Source: a virus. Taken from it: DNA of 41,440 nt. The stretch spans positions 1 through 41,440 of the IMG/VR virus record IMGVR_UViG_3300042866_001856; one strand, 5' to 3'. A model generated the notes under the pieces. It made no database searches. It worked only from the letters and a program-made list of their open reading frames with translations, and was not told where the DNA came from. The position numbers and the translations under genes are program-made. Of this stretch, positions 17,419 through 23,694 are shown piece by piece (within the stretch, counting starts at the first letter, position 1; each line of letters opens with the position of its first letter).

Positions 17419-17974
17419 CAAGTCAAAACCAACCCCGGACAGTTCCGTTTTAGGGCATAGGTTTGGTAGGCTTACGGCGATTGAAAAGGTTCGAGTTGGG
17501 GATTCTTGGCGGTGGCTCTGCAAGTGCGATTGCGGAGGGGCCACCAAGACAACAGCGCACAAGCTCATTACCGGATGGACGGCTAGCTGCGGTTGTTTCG
17601 CTGCAGAGCAAGCTAGCAATCGACGGGGAGAAAGGCGGTACAACTGGAAGGGCGGCAAGTCGATCGACAATGGTTACATTCGATTGCTTCAACCAAGTCA
17701 CGCAAGGGCTAATTGCAGAGGCTACGTCTACGAGCATTTAGTGGTGATGGAAAACCACTTGAACAGGCCATTGACCCCAAATGAAAACGTCCACCATTTG
17801 AACGGGGATCGCGGGGACAACCGCATCGAAAATCTAGAGCTATGGTCAACTAGGCAACCAAAGGGGCAACGGATTCCCGACAAGGTTCAGTTTGCTATTG
17901 AAATCTTAGCTCAATACGGGTCTGCAAATGAAATCGAAAAGCTGCTGGAGTTTGTCAGAGCAAGGGGCGCGTAG
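17396..17974 (+). CDS. HNH endonuclease (192 aa)
   Basis: A cysteine-containing N-terminal region (WLCKCDCGG, then SCGC at about residues 43-70) probably binds zinc or DNA. The HNH nuclease core is in the second half, with EHLVVMENHL, VHHLNGDRGDNRIENLEL and the terminal helix. Such proteins are either homing-type nucleases or phage DNA-processing nucleases. The ATG at 17396 was chosen over the TTG at 17387; both overlap the previous gene's end. It overlaps the next gene by 1 nt. As a free-standing gene at a module boundary, it could be a homing endonuclease; no intron or inserted gene is visible beside it. Confidence 0.85.
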   Translation: MAKSEVRSKSKPTPDSSVLGHRFGRLTAIEKVRVGDSWRWLCKCDCGGATKTTAHKLITGWTASCGCFAAEQASNRRGERRYNWKGGKSIDNGYIRLLQPSHARANCRGYVYEHLVVMENHLNRPLTPNENVHHLNGDRGDNRIENLELWSTRQPKGQRIPDKVQFAIEILAQYGSANEIEKLLEFVRARGA

Positions 17975-18237
17975 TGAAAATCATAATCCGCAAGCAAACT
18001 TGGACAATCCGCGACGACACAAGGCCCGATGAGTTTGGCTATTGCGACCTAGAAGGCGATCGAGGCCAGCCTAGGACGATCGGCATTCGCTCGGGGCTCG
18101 ATGAGGGGCAAGACCTCGATACAACGCTTCACGAATGCTTGCACGCAGCATTGCCCGATTTGTCCGAGGAAGCGGTGACGGAGATCGCAAGCGACCTAGC
18201 TAGGGTGCTTTTGGCTCGTGGTTTTGGGCGATCCTAG
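17974..18237 (+). CDS. Small HExxH zinc-protease-like protein (87 aa)
   Basis: The chain is short with a conserved-looking core: DTTLHECLHAALPDLSEEAV, where HECLH (residues 53-57) fits the zincin metal-binding motif, followed by a helix. Size is close to small phage zincin-like proteins but too short for a full peptidase. Start GTG at 17974 overlaps the HNH stop by 1 nt. It is the last gene before the 18.3-kb control region and so probably the end of the late operon. Whether it is an active protease is unknown. Confidence 0.6.
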   Translation: MKIIIRKQTWTIRDDTRPDEFGYCDLEGDRGQPRTIGIRSGLDEGQDLDTTLHECLHAALPDLSEEAVTEIASDLARVLLARGFGRS

Positions 18238-18272
18238 CCACCCAGGCCAAAAAACCACAATCTTTTTTCCCT

Positions 18273-18300
18273 GCGTTTTCGTTGGCGAAACGCATGTTTT
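18273..18300 (+). terminator. Possible terminator at the end of the late operon
   Basis: GCGTTTTCG (18273-18281) can pair with CGAAACGC (18286-18293) with one bulged T and a TTGG loop; ATGTTTT follows. The stem is good but the U-tract is short, so termination strength is uncertain. It lies 36 nt after the last late gene. Confidence 0.4.
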
Positions 18301-18309
18301 CGGGAAAAC
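18296..18309. promoter_or_regulatory. Operator-like dyad upstream of promoter P1
   Basis: GTTTTCGGGAAAAC is an inverted repeat (GTTTTC, GG, GAAAAC), 24 bp upstream of the P1 -35 box. A 13-nt match on the opposite strand (TTTTCCCGAAAAC) occurs at 18747-18759, 3 bp before the P2 -35 box. A repressor or activator binding site is plausible. Confidence 0.4.
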
Positions 18310-18333
18310 TTCGATATCTTTTCAATAAAGGTG

Positions 18334-18362
18334 TTGATCTTTCTTTGGGGTGGCGATAATAT
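18334..18362 (+). promoter_or_regulatory. Promoter P1 (sigma70 type)
   Basis: TTGATC (18334-18339), a 17-bp spacer, and TAATAT (18357-18362), followed by ACACACGTC. The same arrangement with the same spacing recurs at P2, and the two share the block GATAATATACACACGTC. It would drive the 71-aa micro-ORF and its structured RNA. Confidence 0.75.
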
Positions 18363-18417
18363 ACACACGTCGGAAGCAAATGAGGCGACCGACGGAAACT
18401 TAACCAGGGCAGTAACG

Positions 18418-18633
18418 ATGAACGCAACAACCGCAAGCAAAATCGAAGTGACCAGCAAGATTGTAAGCCGCGACCCGTACAAGTACGGCGCAACCGCAAG
18501 CGTGACGATTAACGGCCAGACCATCGAAGCAAGCTATATCGGAACGGCAGACGAATCCCGCAAGGAAGTCAAGGCCGGCGCGATTGTCGAACTGCGAGCC
18601 AAAGCAAGCCGACTTGGGACCAGGATCAGCTAG
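18418..18633 (+). CDS. Micro-protein after promoter P1 (71 aa)
   Basis: This is the only ORF in the P1 transcript. It is basic and Ala/Thr/Lys-rich with a beta-like middle (ATASVTINGQTIEASYIG) that resembles a small barrel or nucleic-acid-binding fold. The start at 18418 follows TTAACCAGGGCAGTAACG, with weak SD. The first 15 nt at the start, ACGATGAACGCAACA, are repeated at 19191-19205, at the start of another micro-ORF. No family recognised; as the first gene of the presumed early region it may be an early host-acting protein. Confidence 0.55.
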   Translation: MNATTASKIEVTSKIVSRDPYKYGATASVTINGQTIEASYIGTADESRKEVKAGAIVELRAKASRLGTRIS

Positions 18634-18685
18634 ATACTCGGCTAGCTCAAGGCTAGTCGCGGTAGTAACGGCAGGATAGAACTTG

Positions 18686-18723
18686 CCGCTCCTGGACCTG
18701 CCCATCGGCCAGAGCGGTTTTTT
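18686..18723 (+). terminator. Intrinsic terminator ending the P1 unit
   Basis: CCGCT-C-CTGG (18686-18695) pairs with CCAG-AGCGG (18709-18717) with one bulged C, followed by T6 (18718-18723). Upstream hairpins also exist at 18641-18655 (CTAGC/GCTAG) and 18670-18687 (GGCAGG/CTTGCC). Transcripts from P1 would end here, about 355 nt long. Confidence 0.75.
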
Positions 18724-18746
18724 AATCTCGGAAAAACTTCCACATC

Positions 18747-18759
18747 TTTTCCCGAAAAC
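18747..18759. promoter_or_regulatory. Operator-like element at promoter P2
   Basis: TTTTCCCGAAAAC ends 3 bp before the -35 box, overlapping where an activator or repressor would touch RNA polymerase. It is the reverse complement of the dyad upstream of P1. Confidence 0.4.
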
Positions 18760-18762
18760 CTG

Positions 18763-18791
18763 TTGACCTTTAATTTACCGCCCGATAATAT
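18763..18791 (+). promoter_or_regulatory. Promoter P2 (sigma70 type)
   Basis: TTGACC (18763-18768), 17 bp, TAATAT (18786-18791). The upstream sequence (GGAAAAACTTC...ATCTTTTC) matches P1 closely, as does the downstream block to GTC. P2 lies just after the P1-unit terminator, so it drives a separate transcript. Confidence 0.75.
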
Positions 18792-18844
18792 ACACACGTC
18801 AGCAACAACGCTGACGCGAAACCACTAACCGGAGACGATGAACG

Positions 18845-19021
18845 ATGTTTTACGCAATCAGAAGAAACCCAAACAACACAAGCCTGTTTTTTGATTACGA
18901 CACGGAAACCGGAAAAGAATTCCAAACGCGCGAAGAAATTGAAAAAGCAATCGCAGTTTGGAAGTCGCGAGTTACGCCGAGAATGGCTGAGGGCGTAGTT
19001 TTCGAGATTTTTCAACGCTAA
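18845..19021 (+). CDS. Micro-protein after promoter P2 (58 aa)
   Basis: The reading frame MFYAIRRNPNN... ends at 19021. It is short, charged, and contains a likely helix (EEIEKAIAVWKSRV). The start region contains GGAGACGATGAACGATG (18831-18847), repeated exactly at 19180-19196; the second ATG of the repeat is used here, 10 nt after GGAG. Another ATG at 18838 opens only an 18-codon frame. No family recognised; its start and promoter mirror the P1 unit. Confidence 0.5.
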   Translation: MFYAIRRNPNNTSLFFDYDTETGKEFQTREEIEKAIAVWKSRVTPRMAEGVVFEIFQR

Positions 19022-19027
19022 CTCACT

Positions 19028-19130
19028 CGGGGGCTTGGCAACTTGGAGTTGCGGACTGGATCAGGCTGGATACCTGATGGGCGAAAGCCTCTCCAAACCA
19101 GTTCAATCTGTTCGAATCGGGAGCCCCTGC
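19028..19130 (+). ncRNA. Cloverleaf-like structured RNA with a tRNA-type T-loop
   Basis: Pairings seen by eye: closing stem CGGGGGC (19028-34) with GCCCCTG (19123-29); hairpin GCAAC/GTTGC (19038-42, 19048-52); 7-bp helix GGACTGG/CCAGTTC (19053-59, 19098-104). That helix encloses two hairpins, ATCAGG/CCTGAT (19060-65, 19073-78, loop CTGGATA) and GGGC/GCCT with a GAAA loop (19079-90). A final arm has the T-loop TTCGAAT (19111-117). Closing stem, D-like arm and T-like arm suggest a tRNA-like fold, but the anticodon region does not fit a normal tRNA: 103 nt, an enlarged third arm and no CCA. It follows promoter P2 and precedes a terminator, so it is probably transcribed. It could be a degenerate tRNA-Ser (GGA in the loop), a tRNA mimic or a novel RNA. 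Confidence 0.4.
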
Positions 19131-19147
19131 TAGCCACCAACGGCGAA

Positions 19148-19165
19148 ACCCTTCGGGGTCTTTTT
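19148..19165 (+). terminator. Intrinsic terminator ending the P2 unit
   Basis: ACCC and GGGT (19148-51, 19156-59) enclose the stable tetraloop TTCG, followed by CTTTTT. The stem is short but the UUCG loop and U-tract are typical. Transcripts from P2 would be about 370 nt. Confidence 0.55.
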
Positions 19166-19193
19166 ACTCACACTTTTTTGGAGACGATGAACG

Positions 19194-19361
19194 ATGAACG
19201 CAACAGCAATGACAGCAACACGTGAACGAGTCCAGGTCGATGCGGCAATCATGGCGATGATCGGGCCGATTCTGCTTTACACTCAAGCGTCTGACGGCGT
19301 TTGGGTGCCTAAGTGCGACCTCGCACAGTACGAGGCAGGGCGCAGGCCTTGGGCTAGCTAG
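19194..19361 (+). CDS. Micro-protein at the start of the early gene run (55 aa)
   Basis: A 55-aa protein (MNATAMTATRERVQV...) follows the second copy of the GGAGACGATGAACGATG start element (19180-19196). Its opening codons match those of the 71-aa micro-ORF, so this initiation block has been copied. It has a hydrophobic middle (AAIMAMIGPILLYTQ) and a Trp-containing end. No family recognised. No separate promoter is visible between it and the terminator at 19165, so it may need readthrough or antitermination. Confidence 0.45.
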   Translation: MNATAMTATRERVQVDAAIMAMIGPILLYTQASDGVWVPKCDLAQYEAGRRPWAS

Positions 19362-19365
19362 CCCC

Positions 19366-19575
19366 ATGAAACCTTGCACCAAATGCCGAACCACCAAGCC
19401 CCTCTGCGAGTTCCGTAAATCCAACCGGACTCGCGACGGGCTCGACACTCAATGCCGATCCTGCCGACAGGCGAAAGCCAAGACGGCAGAGGCACGAAAC
19501 AACCCATCGACGCTAGCCAACTGGGCTCGCGGGACGATGGCAGCACTACACCTAACTGAGAGGGATTATTCGTGA
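19366..19575 (+). CDS. Small zinc-finger protein (69 aa)
   Basis: CTKCRTTKP (CxxC, residues 4-7) and CRSC (30-33) form a zinc-ribbon-like four-cysteine module around FRKSNRTRDGLDTQ, a pattern common in phage HNH/endonuclease VII N-termini and in small DNA-binding proteins. The C-terminal 30 residues are helical. It overlaps the next gene by 4 nt. No nuclease core follows, so a DNA- or RNA-binding role is more likely than cleavage. Confidence 0.6.
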   Translation: MKPCTKCRTTKPLCEFRKSNRTRDGLDTQCRSCRQAKAKTAEARNNPSTLANWARGTMAALHLTERDYS

Positions 19576-19805
19576 AGAAAACTAACATGGAATTGGTCGA
19601 CGATATCCGGCGATCCGGGAATTTGATTGATGAGCACTGGGACCGGGCTTTTTCGATCGTCGGAAACGTCGACCTTGAAGGCTTGATTATGATCGAAAGC
19701 CATGCCAACGCACTGGCGATCTACTGCAAGCTACTGCGGCAGCGGCTTGAGGCACAAGACCCGGCAATCCAACACTTACGCAAAACACTAACGGAGGGCG
19801 AATAA
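19572..19805 (+). CDS. Hypothetical helical protein (77 aa)
   Basis: GTG start overlapping the previous stop. The protein is mostly helical and acidic (NMELVDDIRRSGNLIDEHWDR...). No Cys pairs or membrane segment, no family recognised. The stop overlaps the next start by 1 nt (TAATG), so it belongs to the same early operon. Confidence 0.5.
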   Translation: MKKTNMELVDDIRRSGNLIDEHWDRAFSIVGNVDLEGLIMIESHANALAIYCKLLRQRLEAQDPAIQHLRKTLTEGE

Positions 19806-20017
19806 TGGCGCTGCATTCAGCGAACGAACTTAGGGCAGTCGCGGAGCTTTTGGACGCGATCGAGAAGTTCCAATGCGATCACTCGCACGACTTAACTTTA
19901 ATTGGCAGTCTCGACGTCTCTGACGGGCTAGAGAGCCCAAGGATTGGACAGATGCAAATCAGCGGCGACAACTGGCACTACGTACCGACAACACAGGAGA
20001 CCAAGGAAAATGAGTAG
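19805..20017 (+). CDS. Hypothetical protein (70 aa)
   Basis: No family recognised. An amphipathic helix at the N-terminus (ANELRAVAELLDAIEKF) is followed by a polar region. The end overlaps the next gene's start by 8 nt. It is small and acidic, like many early phage proteins. Confidence 0.45.
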   Translation: MALHSANELRAVAELLDAIEKFQCDHSHDLTLIGSLDVSDGLESPRIGQMQISGDNWHYVPTTQETKENE

Positions 20018-20396
20018 CGACAAAATACCGGGCGTACCGGAGGGGTGGGAAGTCGATCACGTGAACAGGATCGGCGAAGTCGGGGAGCATTGCATCGACG
20101 GCCTTGGGTTTCCGTGCTTGCTGAAAACCAGGACGCTCTACCGCGTTTGCATCATCCGCAAGATCGAAAAGCCCGCACGCTATCGACATTTTGCGAATGC
20201 GGAAGAATACCTGCCTCACTGGGGAAAGCCGGTTCGCTTGAGGGACGGGACGGGCTTCGATAGCGTGGTTAGCACTAGCGATCTGGGCGTATACGTTGCG
20301 AGCGGCACCAAGACCGTCTGGTACTCGATGGGAGAGGCTTTTGCGAAGCTTACCTTTGCCGACGGAACCCCCTTTGGAGTGCGGATCGATGAATAA
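20010..20396 (+). CDS. Hypothetical protein (128 aa)
   Basis: I chose the ATG at 20010, preceded by CCAAGGAAA, over the longer in-frame start at 19944 that lies inside the previous gene. The protein has a Gly/Val/His-containing front (GWEVDHVNRIGEVGEHC) and a strand-rich C-terminus (SVVSTSDLGVYVASGTKTVW). No motif known to me. It overlaps the next gene by 8 nt. Confidence 0.5.
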   Translation: MSSDKIPGVPEGWEVDHVNRIGEVGEHCIDGLGFPCLLKTRTLYRVCIIRKIEKPARYRHFANAEEYLPHWGKPVRLRDGTGFDSVVSTSDLGVYVASGTKTVWYSMGEAFAKLTFADGTPFGVRIDE

Positions 20397-20649
20397 CCCA
20401 ACAGTCAGCGTCAACACAACCCAGCCTGCCGATTGGGCCGAGTTCATCCGAAATGCGGCATTAGCCGAGGGCATTGAGCTTTCGGCGTTCTATGGTTTCG
20501 CGGCAGTCGATCGGGCTATTCGGGTGCTAGGAATGGACCCGGACGACACATGGGCAATACTCAGCGAGCGAAAGCGAGGGCGGCCAGCCCGGTATGACCC
20601 TGCGAAAGCTCCAGCAGTGAAACGAAAGCGAGGGCGGGCCAATGGATGA
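20389..20649 (+). CDS. Small protein with a basic AT-hook-like tail (86 aa)
   Basis: The N-terminal 60 residues are helical. The end carries RKRGRPARYDP and a second RKRGRAN, repeats reminiscent of AT-hooks that touch the DNA minor groove. The start at 20389 is inside the previous gene, preceded by GGAGTGCGG. The gene could encode a DNA-binding early regulator; the DNA-binding part is inference from composition. Confidence 0.5.
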   Translation: MNNPTVSVNTTQPADWAEFIRNAALAEGIELSAFYGFAAVDRAIRVLGMDPDDTWAILSERKRGRPARYDPAKAPAVKRKRGRANG

Positions 20650-20989
20650 GTTTTATTTGATCGTCTTGGCTCGCAAGGTCAACGACAAGGGCAGCAAGCT
20701 ATCGAGGGTTGCGAAATGCAGATTCGACAAAGACGCGATTTATGATGGCGTCAAGACGGGCCGATGGTACAAGATCGAGATTTACGACAGTCCGTTCCTG
20801 GGGATGCCTACACTCGACGATGTTTTCGTCGGTTTGTCTTCCGACCCTGGCGTAAGGGCAGCGGAAGCATTGGCCGAGCGGATGGTATCGGGCTTGAGTC
20901 TTGCAAGCCCCGTGAAATGGGAGGCCAATTGCGGCCCTATCGACGCCGATGATGCAGCGTTACTTAGGATTGAATTGGAAGTTACTTAA
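20642..20989 (+). CDS. Hypothetical protein (115 aa)
   Basis: No family recognised. Strands alternate early (FYLIVLARKV, RWYKIEIYDS), then a helix (AAEALAERMVSGL) and a final strand (LLRIELEVT). It overlaps the preceding gene by 8 nt. Confidence 0.45.
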   Translation: MDEFYLIVLARKVNDKGSKLSRVAKCRFDKDAIYDGVKTGRWYKIEIYDSPFLGMPTLDDVFVGLSSDPGVRAAEALAERMVSGLSLASPVKWEANCGPIDADDAALLRIELEVT

Positions 20990-21010
20990 CATTTTTTGGA
21001 GATTGAAACG

Positions 21011-21229
21011 ATGGAAGTCGATGTTAATTTTTTGAGGCGTCGGGCGTATAGCCTTGGGCGAGCGGTTGAAAATTTAGAAAGCAACCGAAATGCGTTCAAG
21101 AACTGCGAAGAGCTTGCTGGGGAGTTCAGAGGCATTTTCGATCGCATCGAGGAAGCTTTGAGCGAGGTCAAGGCAATCCGAACAGCGATTGAAGACAAGA
21201 TGAGCGAATTGGAGGTGCGTTGTGAATAA
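21011..21229 (+). CDS. Coiled-coil hypothetical protein (72 aa)
   Basis: The start at 21011 has GGAG 9 nt upstream, within the local block TTTTTTGGAGATTGAAACG that resembles the earlier micro-ORF starts. A TTG at 20996 is an in-frame alternative. The protein is almost one long helix (EELAGEFRGIFDRIEEAL, IRTAIEDKMSELEV) with heptad-like hydrophobics, so it probably oligomerises. It overlaps the next gene by 8 nt. Confidence 0.5.
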   Translation: MEVDVNFLRRRAYSLGRAVENLESNRNAFKNCEELAGEFRGIFDRIEEALSEVKAIRTAIEDKMSELEVRCE

Positions 21230-21683
21230 ATTCGACGCGTTAAAAATGTTCCAATCCTGGCCCCCTGAGTGGCAGCGGTTGTGCGCGGAATACTGGATCG
21301 AGACAGGGGAGGATCGGCCAGCGGTATCGGCTACCGCTAGCAATCTTTCGCAAGTCTGGTGTCATGCCGATCAAGTCGAATTGGCCAAAAAGCTACTTGA
21401 GCCGGTCGCTACATTGGCACATGAAAGCGTATCAGCGCGGTTGGCGCAAGACAAGGCGGCGAAGGTGGCAGCGATTAGCAACCGAAGGCGAAAGCAGAGC
21501 ATTAGCCTGCCTTGGTCGATCACGGAGTCGGAGTACTTGCTAAAGCTAGCTAGCGAGCAATGGGAGCAATGCCACGTTGTTCAAATGTTCCTAGAGAAAT
21601 ATCCAGGGCGGTCGCCGGATGCTGTTAGGCGTCGCGTTTGGGGGATCAGGAGCGGCAAGGAATCAGGGGAGGTAAAATACTAA
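21222..21683 (+). CDS. Putative DNA-binding protein, Myb/SANT-like C-terminus (153 aa)
   Basis: GTG start. The C-terminal third has tryptophan-spaced helices: LPWSITESEYLLKLASEQWE, then VVQMFLEKYPGRSPDAVRRR, where GRSPDAVRRRVWGIR looks like the recognition helix of a Myb/SANT-type domain. A basic stretch (SNRRRKQS) precedes it. A regulatory or DNA-organising role is likely by inference. The stop overlaps the start of the next gene by 1 nt. Confidence 0.5.
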   Translation: MNKFDALKMFQSWPPEWQRLCAEYWIETGEDRPAVSATASNLSQVWCHADQVELAKKLLEPVATLAHESVSARLAQDKAAKVAAISNRRRKQSISLPWSITESEYLLKLASEQWEQCHVVQMFLEKYPGRSPDAVRRRVWGIRSGKESGEVKY

Positions 21684-21838
21684 TGGAAACCCTTTTACTC
21701 TGCTTTTTTGTCGGCGGCTTTGTCCTCGGCTCCTCCTTCGGTTGCGGCGTCACCCTATGGGCGGCGATGGACCGGGAAAACAAAGCCCGAAAGGCCTCCC
21801 CTGAGTCGATGGCGATGCAAGGGGCGTACCGTGATTGA
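21683..21838 (+). CDS. Small membrane protein (51 aa)
   Basis: The first 30 residues form one hydrophobic segment (LLLCFFVGGFVLGSSFGCGV) followed by a charged tail. The start overlaps the previous stop (TAATG). It is probably a single-pass inner-membrane protein. No family recognised; early position argues against a holin role. Confidence 0.5.
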   Translation: METLLLCFFVGGFVLGSSFGCGVTLWAAMDRENKARKASPESMAMQGAYRD

Positions 21839-21929
21839 TACCATCGAAATCTGCCGAGCATTGTTTGCCGGTGGAGTTGTTGCGATTCTTTTGGCTATTT
21901 TTTCAGAGGTGATTTATGAACGGGAATGA
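21831..21929 (+). CDS. Tiny membrane protein (32 aa)
   Basis: GTG start at 21831. The product is 32 aa with one transmembrane stretch (ALFAGGVVAILLAIFSEVI) between charged ends. It overlaps the previous gene by 8 nt and the next by 14 nt. This dense nesting suggests it is a translated gene, but it is short and unproven. Confidence 0.35.
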   Translation: MIDTIEICRALFAGGVVAILLAIFSEVIYERE

Positions 21930-22188
21930 CAATGCCTTTCCGAGCAGTCCCGAGAGGTATGAGCCTGAGTTCGGACTTACCAAACGCGAACTGATCGCGG
22001 CGATGGCGATGCAGGGGCTAGCGGCTAATTCCGGGCTGGCCGATGCTAACGTGGTCCTGATTGCTGGCTGGGCGGTTCAGCACGCCGATGCACTCATCGA
22101 GCGACTTAACGCCGATCCGGTGGCCGAGGGCGTCAATCTGTTGCCAATGTATTCCAGCGAATTGGATGAGGGGCTGAGCCATGAGTGA
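21916..22188 (+). CDS. Hypothetical protein common in phages (90 aa)
   Basis: The segment FGLTKRELIAAMAMQGLAAN followed by a helix (AVQHADALIERL) looks like a small uncharacterised protein frequently found beside recombination genes in phages. No catalytic motif. The start lies 16 nt inside the tiny membrane ORF and its end overlaps the exonuclease gene by 8 nt. Confidence 0.55.
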   Translation: MNGNDNAFPSSPERYEPEFGLTKRELIAAMAMQGLAANSGLADANVVLIAGWAVQHADALIERLNADPVAEGVNLLPMYSSELDEGLSHE

Positions 22189-22993
22189 CTATTACGCGAT
22201 CAAAGCCCTTTCGCATTCGATGCTATCCTGCCTGGCCCAAAACCCGATGGAATGCCGGATGCGGTATGTTGACGATCCGCCAAGCCTACCCAAGAAAGAC
22301 TCGGCAGCGTTTGCTATGGGCCATGCGGTGCATTGCTTGGCGTTGGAGCCGAATGAGTTCAGCAATCGGTTTGCGATCGCTCCAAAATGCGACAGGCGAA
22401 CTAATCAGGGCAAAGCGGATTGGGCTCAGTTCTTGGTAGATTGCGAAGGAAAGGAACTGCTTGACGATCAAGAATACGAGGACGCTTTGGATTGCGTCCA
22501 GGCACTCAACAATCACCCTGAGTTTGCAGCGATCATGGCGCAACCTCGGCGGGTCGAAGCGGAGTATCATTTTGATTTGTTCGGGCATCGCTTCAAAGCC
22601 AAGCCCGATTGCATTATCGACTCGATGCGGCTGATTGTGGACATCAAGACGACCGACGACGCAAGCCCGCATCGATGGCAATGGTCGGCGGTTGATTATG
22701 GATACCATCGGCAGCAGATCATTTACCAAGAGGCGTTGCGGCAGGCTACGGGCAAAAAATACCGGTTCTATTTTGCCGTGGTCGAAAAGCCCAAGCCGTC
22801 AACTAGAGGCATACCGCCGACCGTGGCTCTGTACGAACTCAAGGAAGAATCGGTTTTGATGGGGGTGGAAGACACGCAAGACCTTGTTTGGCAGTACGAG
22901 CGACGAACAAAAGAAAACGATTGGCAGCAACCTTACAGCAGCGGGATTGTCCCGTTGCGGTTGCCAAAGCGAAGGGTTTACGAGGGAGAATGA
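22181..22993 (+). CDS. RecE-like PD-(D/E)XK exonuclease (270 aa)
   Basis: A 5'-3' exonuclease that would process double-strand ends so the annealing protein can pair strands. The motif region is KAKPDCI then LIVDIKTTDDA (D, then DxK), followed by a QxxxY-type pattern (HRQQIIYQEAL), as in RecE C-terminal nuclease folds. An early conserved segment AFAMGHAVHCLALEP also occurs in RecE-family proteins. The following gene encodes the RecT-like partner, so these form a RecE/RecT-type recombination pair. Confidence 0.85.
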   Translation: MSDYYAIKALSHSMLSCLAQNPMECRMRYVDDPPSLPKKDSAAFAMGHAVHCLALEPNEFSNRFAIAPKCDRRTNQGKADWAQFLVDCEGKELLDDQEYEDALDCVQALNNHPEFAAIMAQPRRVEAEYHFDLFGHRFKAKPDCIIDSMRLIVDIKTTDDASPHRWQWSAVDYGYHRQQIIYQEALRQATGKKYRFYFAVVEKPKPSTRGIPPTVALYELKEESVLMGVEDTQDLVWQYERRTKENDWQQPYSSGIVPLRLPKRRVYEGE

Positions 22994-22995
22994 AG

Positions 22996-23694
22996 ATGAC
23001 GAAAACGACAACAGATCAACCAGCGGCGGCGGTAGTTCAACCGCCAAGCGAACAGGCCAACACAGGGCTGATTGCGGCTCAACAGCAAGTGATTGAAGTG
23101 GGCTTTGGGAATTCCGAGTCCTACGCACTAGCCAAGCGGGTCGGAACGATGTACTCGGAGAGTACGATTGTTCCGGAGACCTACCGAAAGAATATCGCCA
23201 ATTGCATGATTGCGGTGGAGATCGCAAGCCGGGTCGGAATGCCTGTCATTATGGTGATGCAGAATCTCCATATCGTGATGGGCCGACCGAGTTGGTCGAG
23301 TCCATTCCTGATTGCGATGACAAACAACTCCAGGCGGTTTACACCGCTTCGCTTTGAGTGGATCGGAGAGGAAGGCAAAGATTCTTTTGGCTGTCAATGC
23401 TACGCCAAAGACAAGGAAAGCGGCGAGGTGCTGACAGGATCCCCGGTTACGATCGCGATGGCAAAGGCCGAAGGCTGGTTTGGCAAGAATGGCTCGAAGT
23501 GGCCGACGATGCCAAAGCAAATGTTGATGTACCGGTCAGCGGCGTTCTTTGTTCGGATTTATGCTCCGGACCTGTCGGTGGGCTTGCATACCGTCGAGGA
23601 GCAAGGTGATATCATCGACGTTGAATCAAGGCCCTTGGATCGCGTCAAGCTTACGCGCAACGAGCTACCAGCGATCGAGGGGCCAGCGGAATAG
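22996..23694 (+). CDS. RecT-family single-strand annealing protein (232 aa)
   Basis: It would anneal complementary single strands made by the neighbouring exonuclease. Signature-like segments: ESYALAKRVGTMYSES near residue 45, then NCMIAVEIASRVGMPV, QNLHIVMGRPSW and KWPTMPKQMLMYRSAAFF. ATG at 22996 has GAGGGAGA 6 nt upstream; an ATG at 22990 overlaps the previous stop. The C-terminal tail is acidic and short. The gene ends at a 382-nt non-coding stretch. Confidence 0.82.
   Translation: MTKTTTDQPAAAVVQPPSEQANTGLIAAQQQVIEVGFGNSESYALAKRVGTMYSESTIVPETYRKNIANCMIAVEIASRVGMPVIMVMQNLHIVMGRPSWSSPFLIAMTNNSRRFTPLRFEWIGEEGKDSFGCQCYAKDKESGEVLTGSPVTIAMAKAEGWFGKNGSKWPTMPKQMLMYRSAAFFVRIYAPDLSVGLHTVEEQGDIIDVESRPLDRVKLTRNELPAIEGPAE

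Noticed and set aside
19028-19130. Canonical tRNA-Ser call (GGA in a 7-nt loop)
   Set aside because: The 8-nt gap between the D-like stem and the anticodon-like stem, the mismatched T-stem and the total length do not fit; the 7-bp helix GGACTGG/CCAGTTC is a better pairing.
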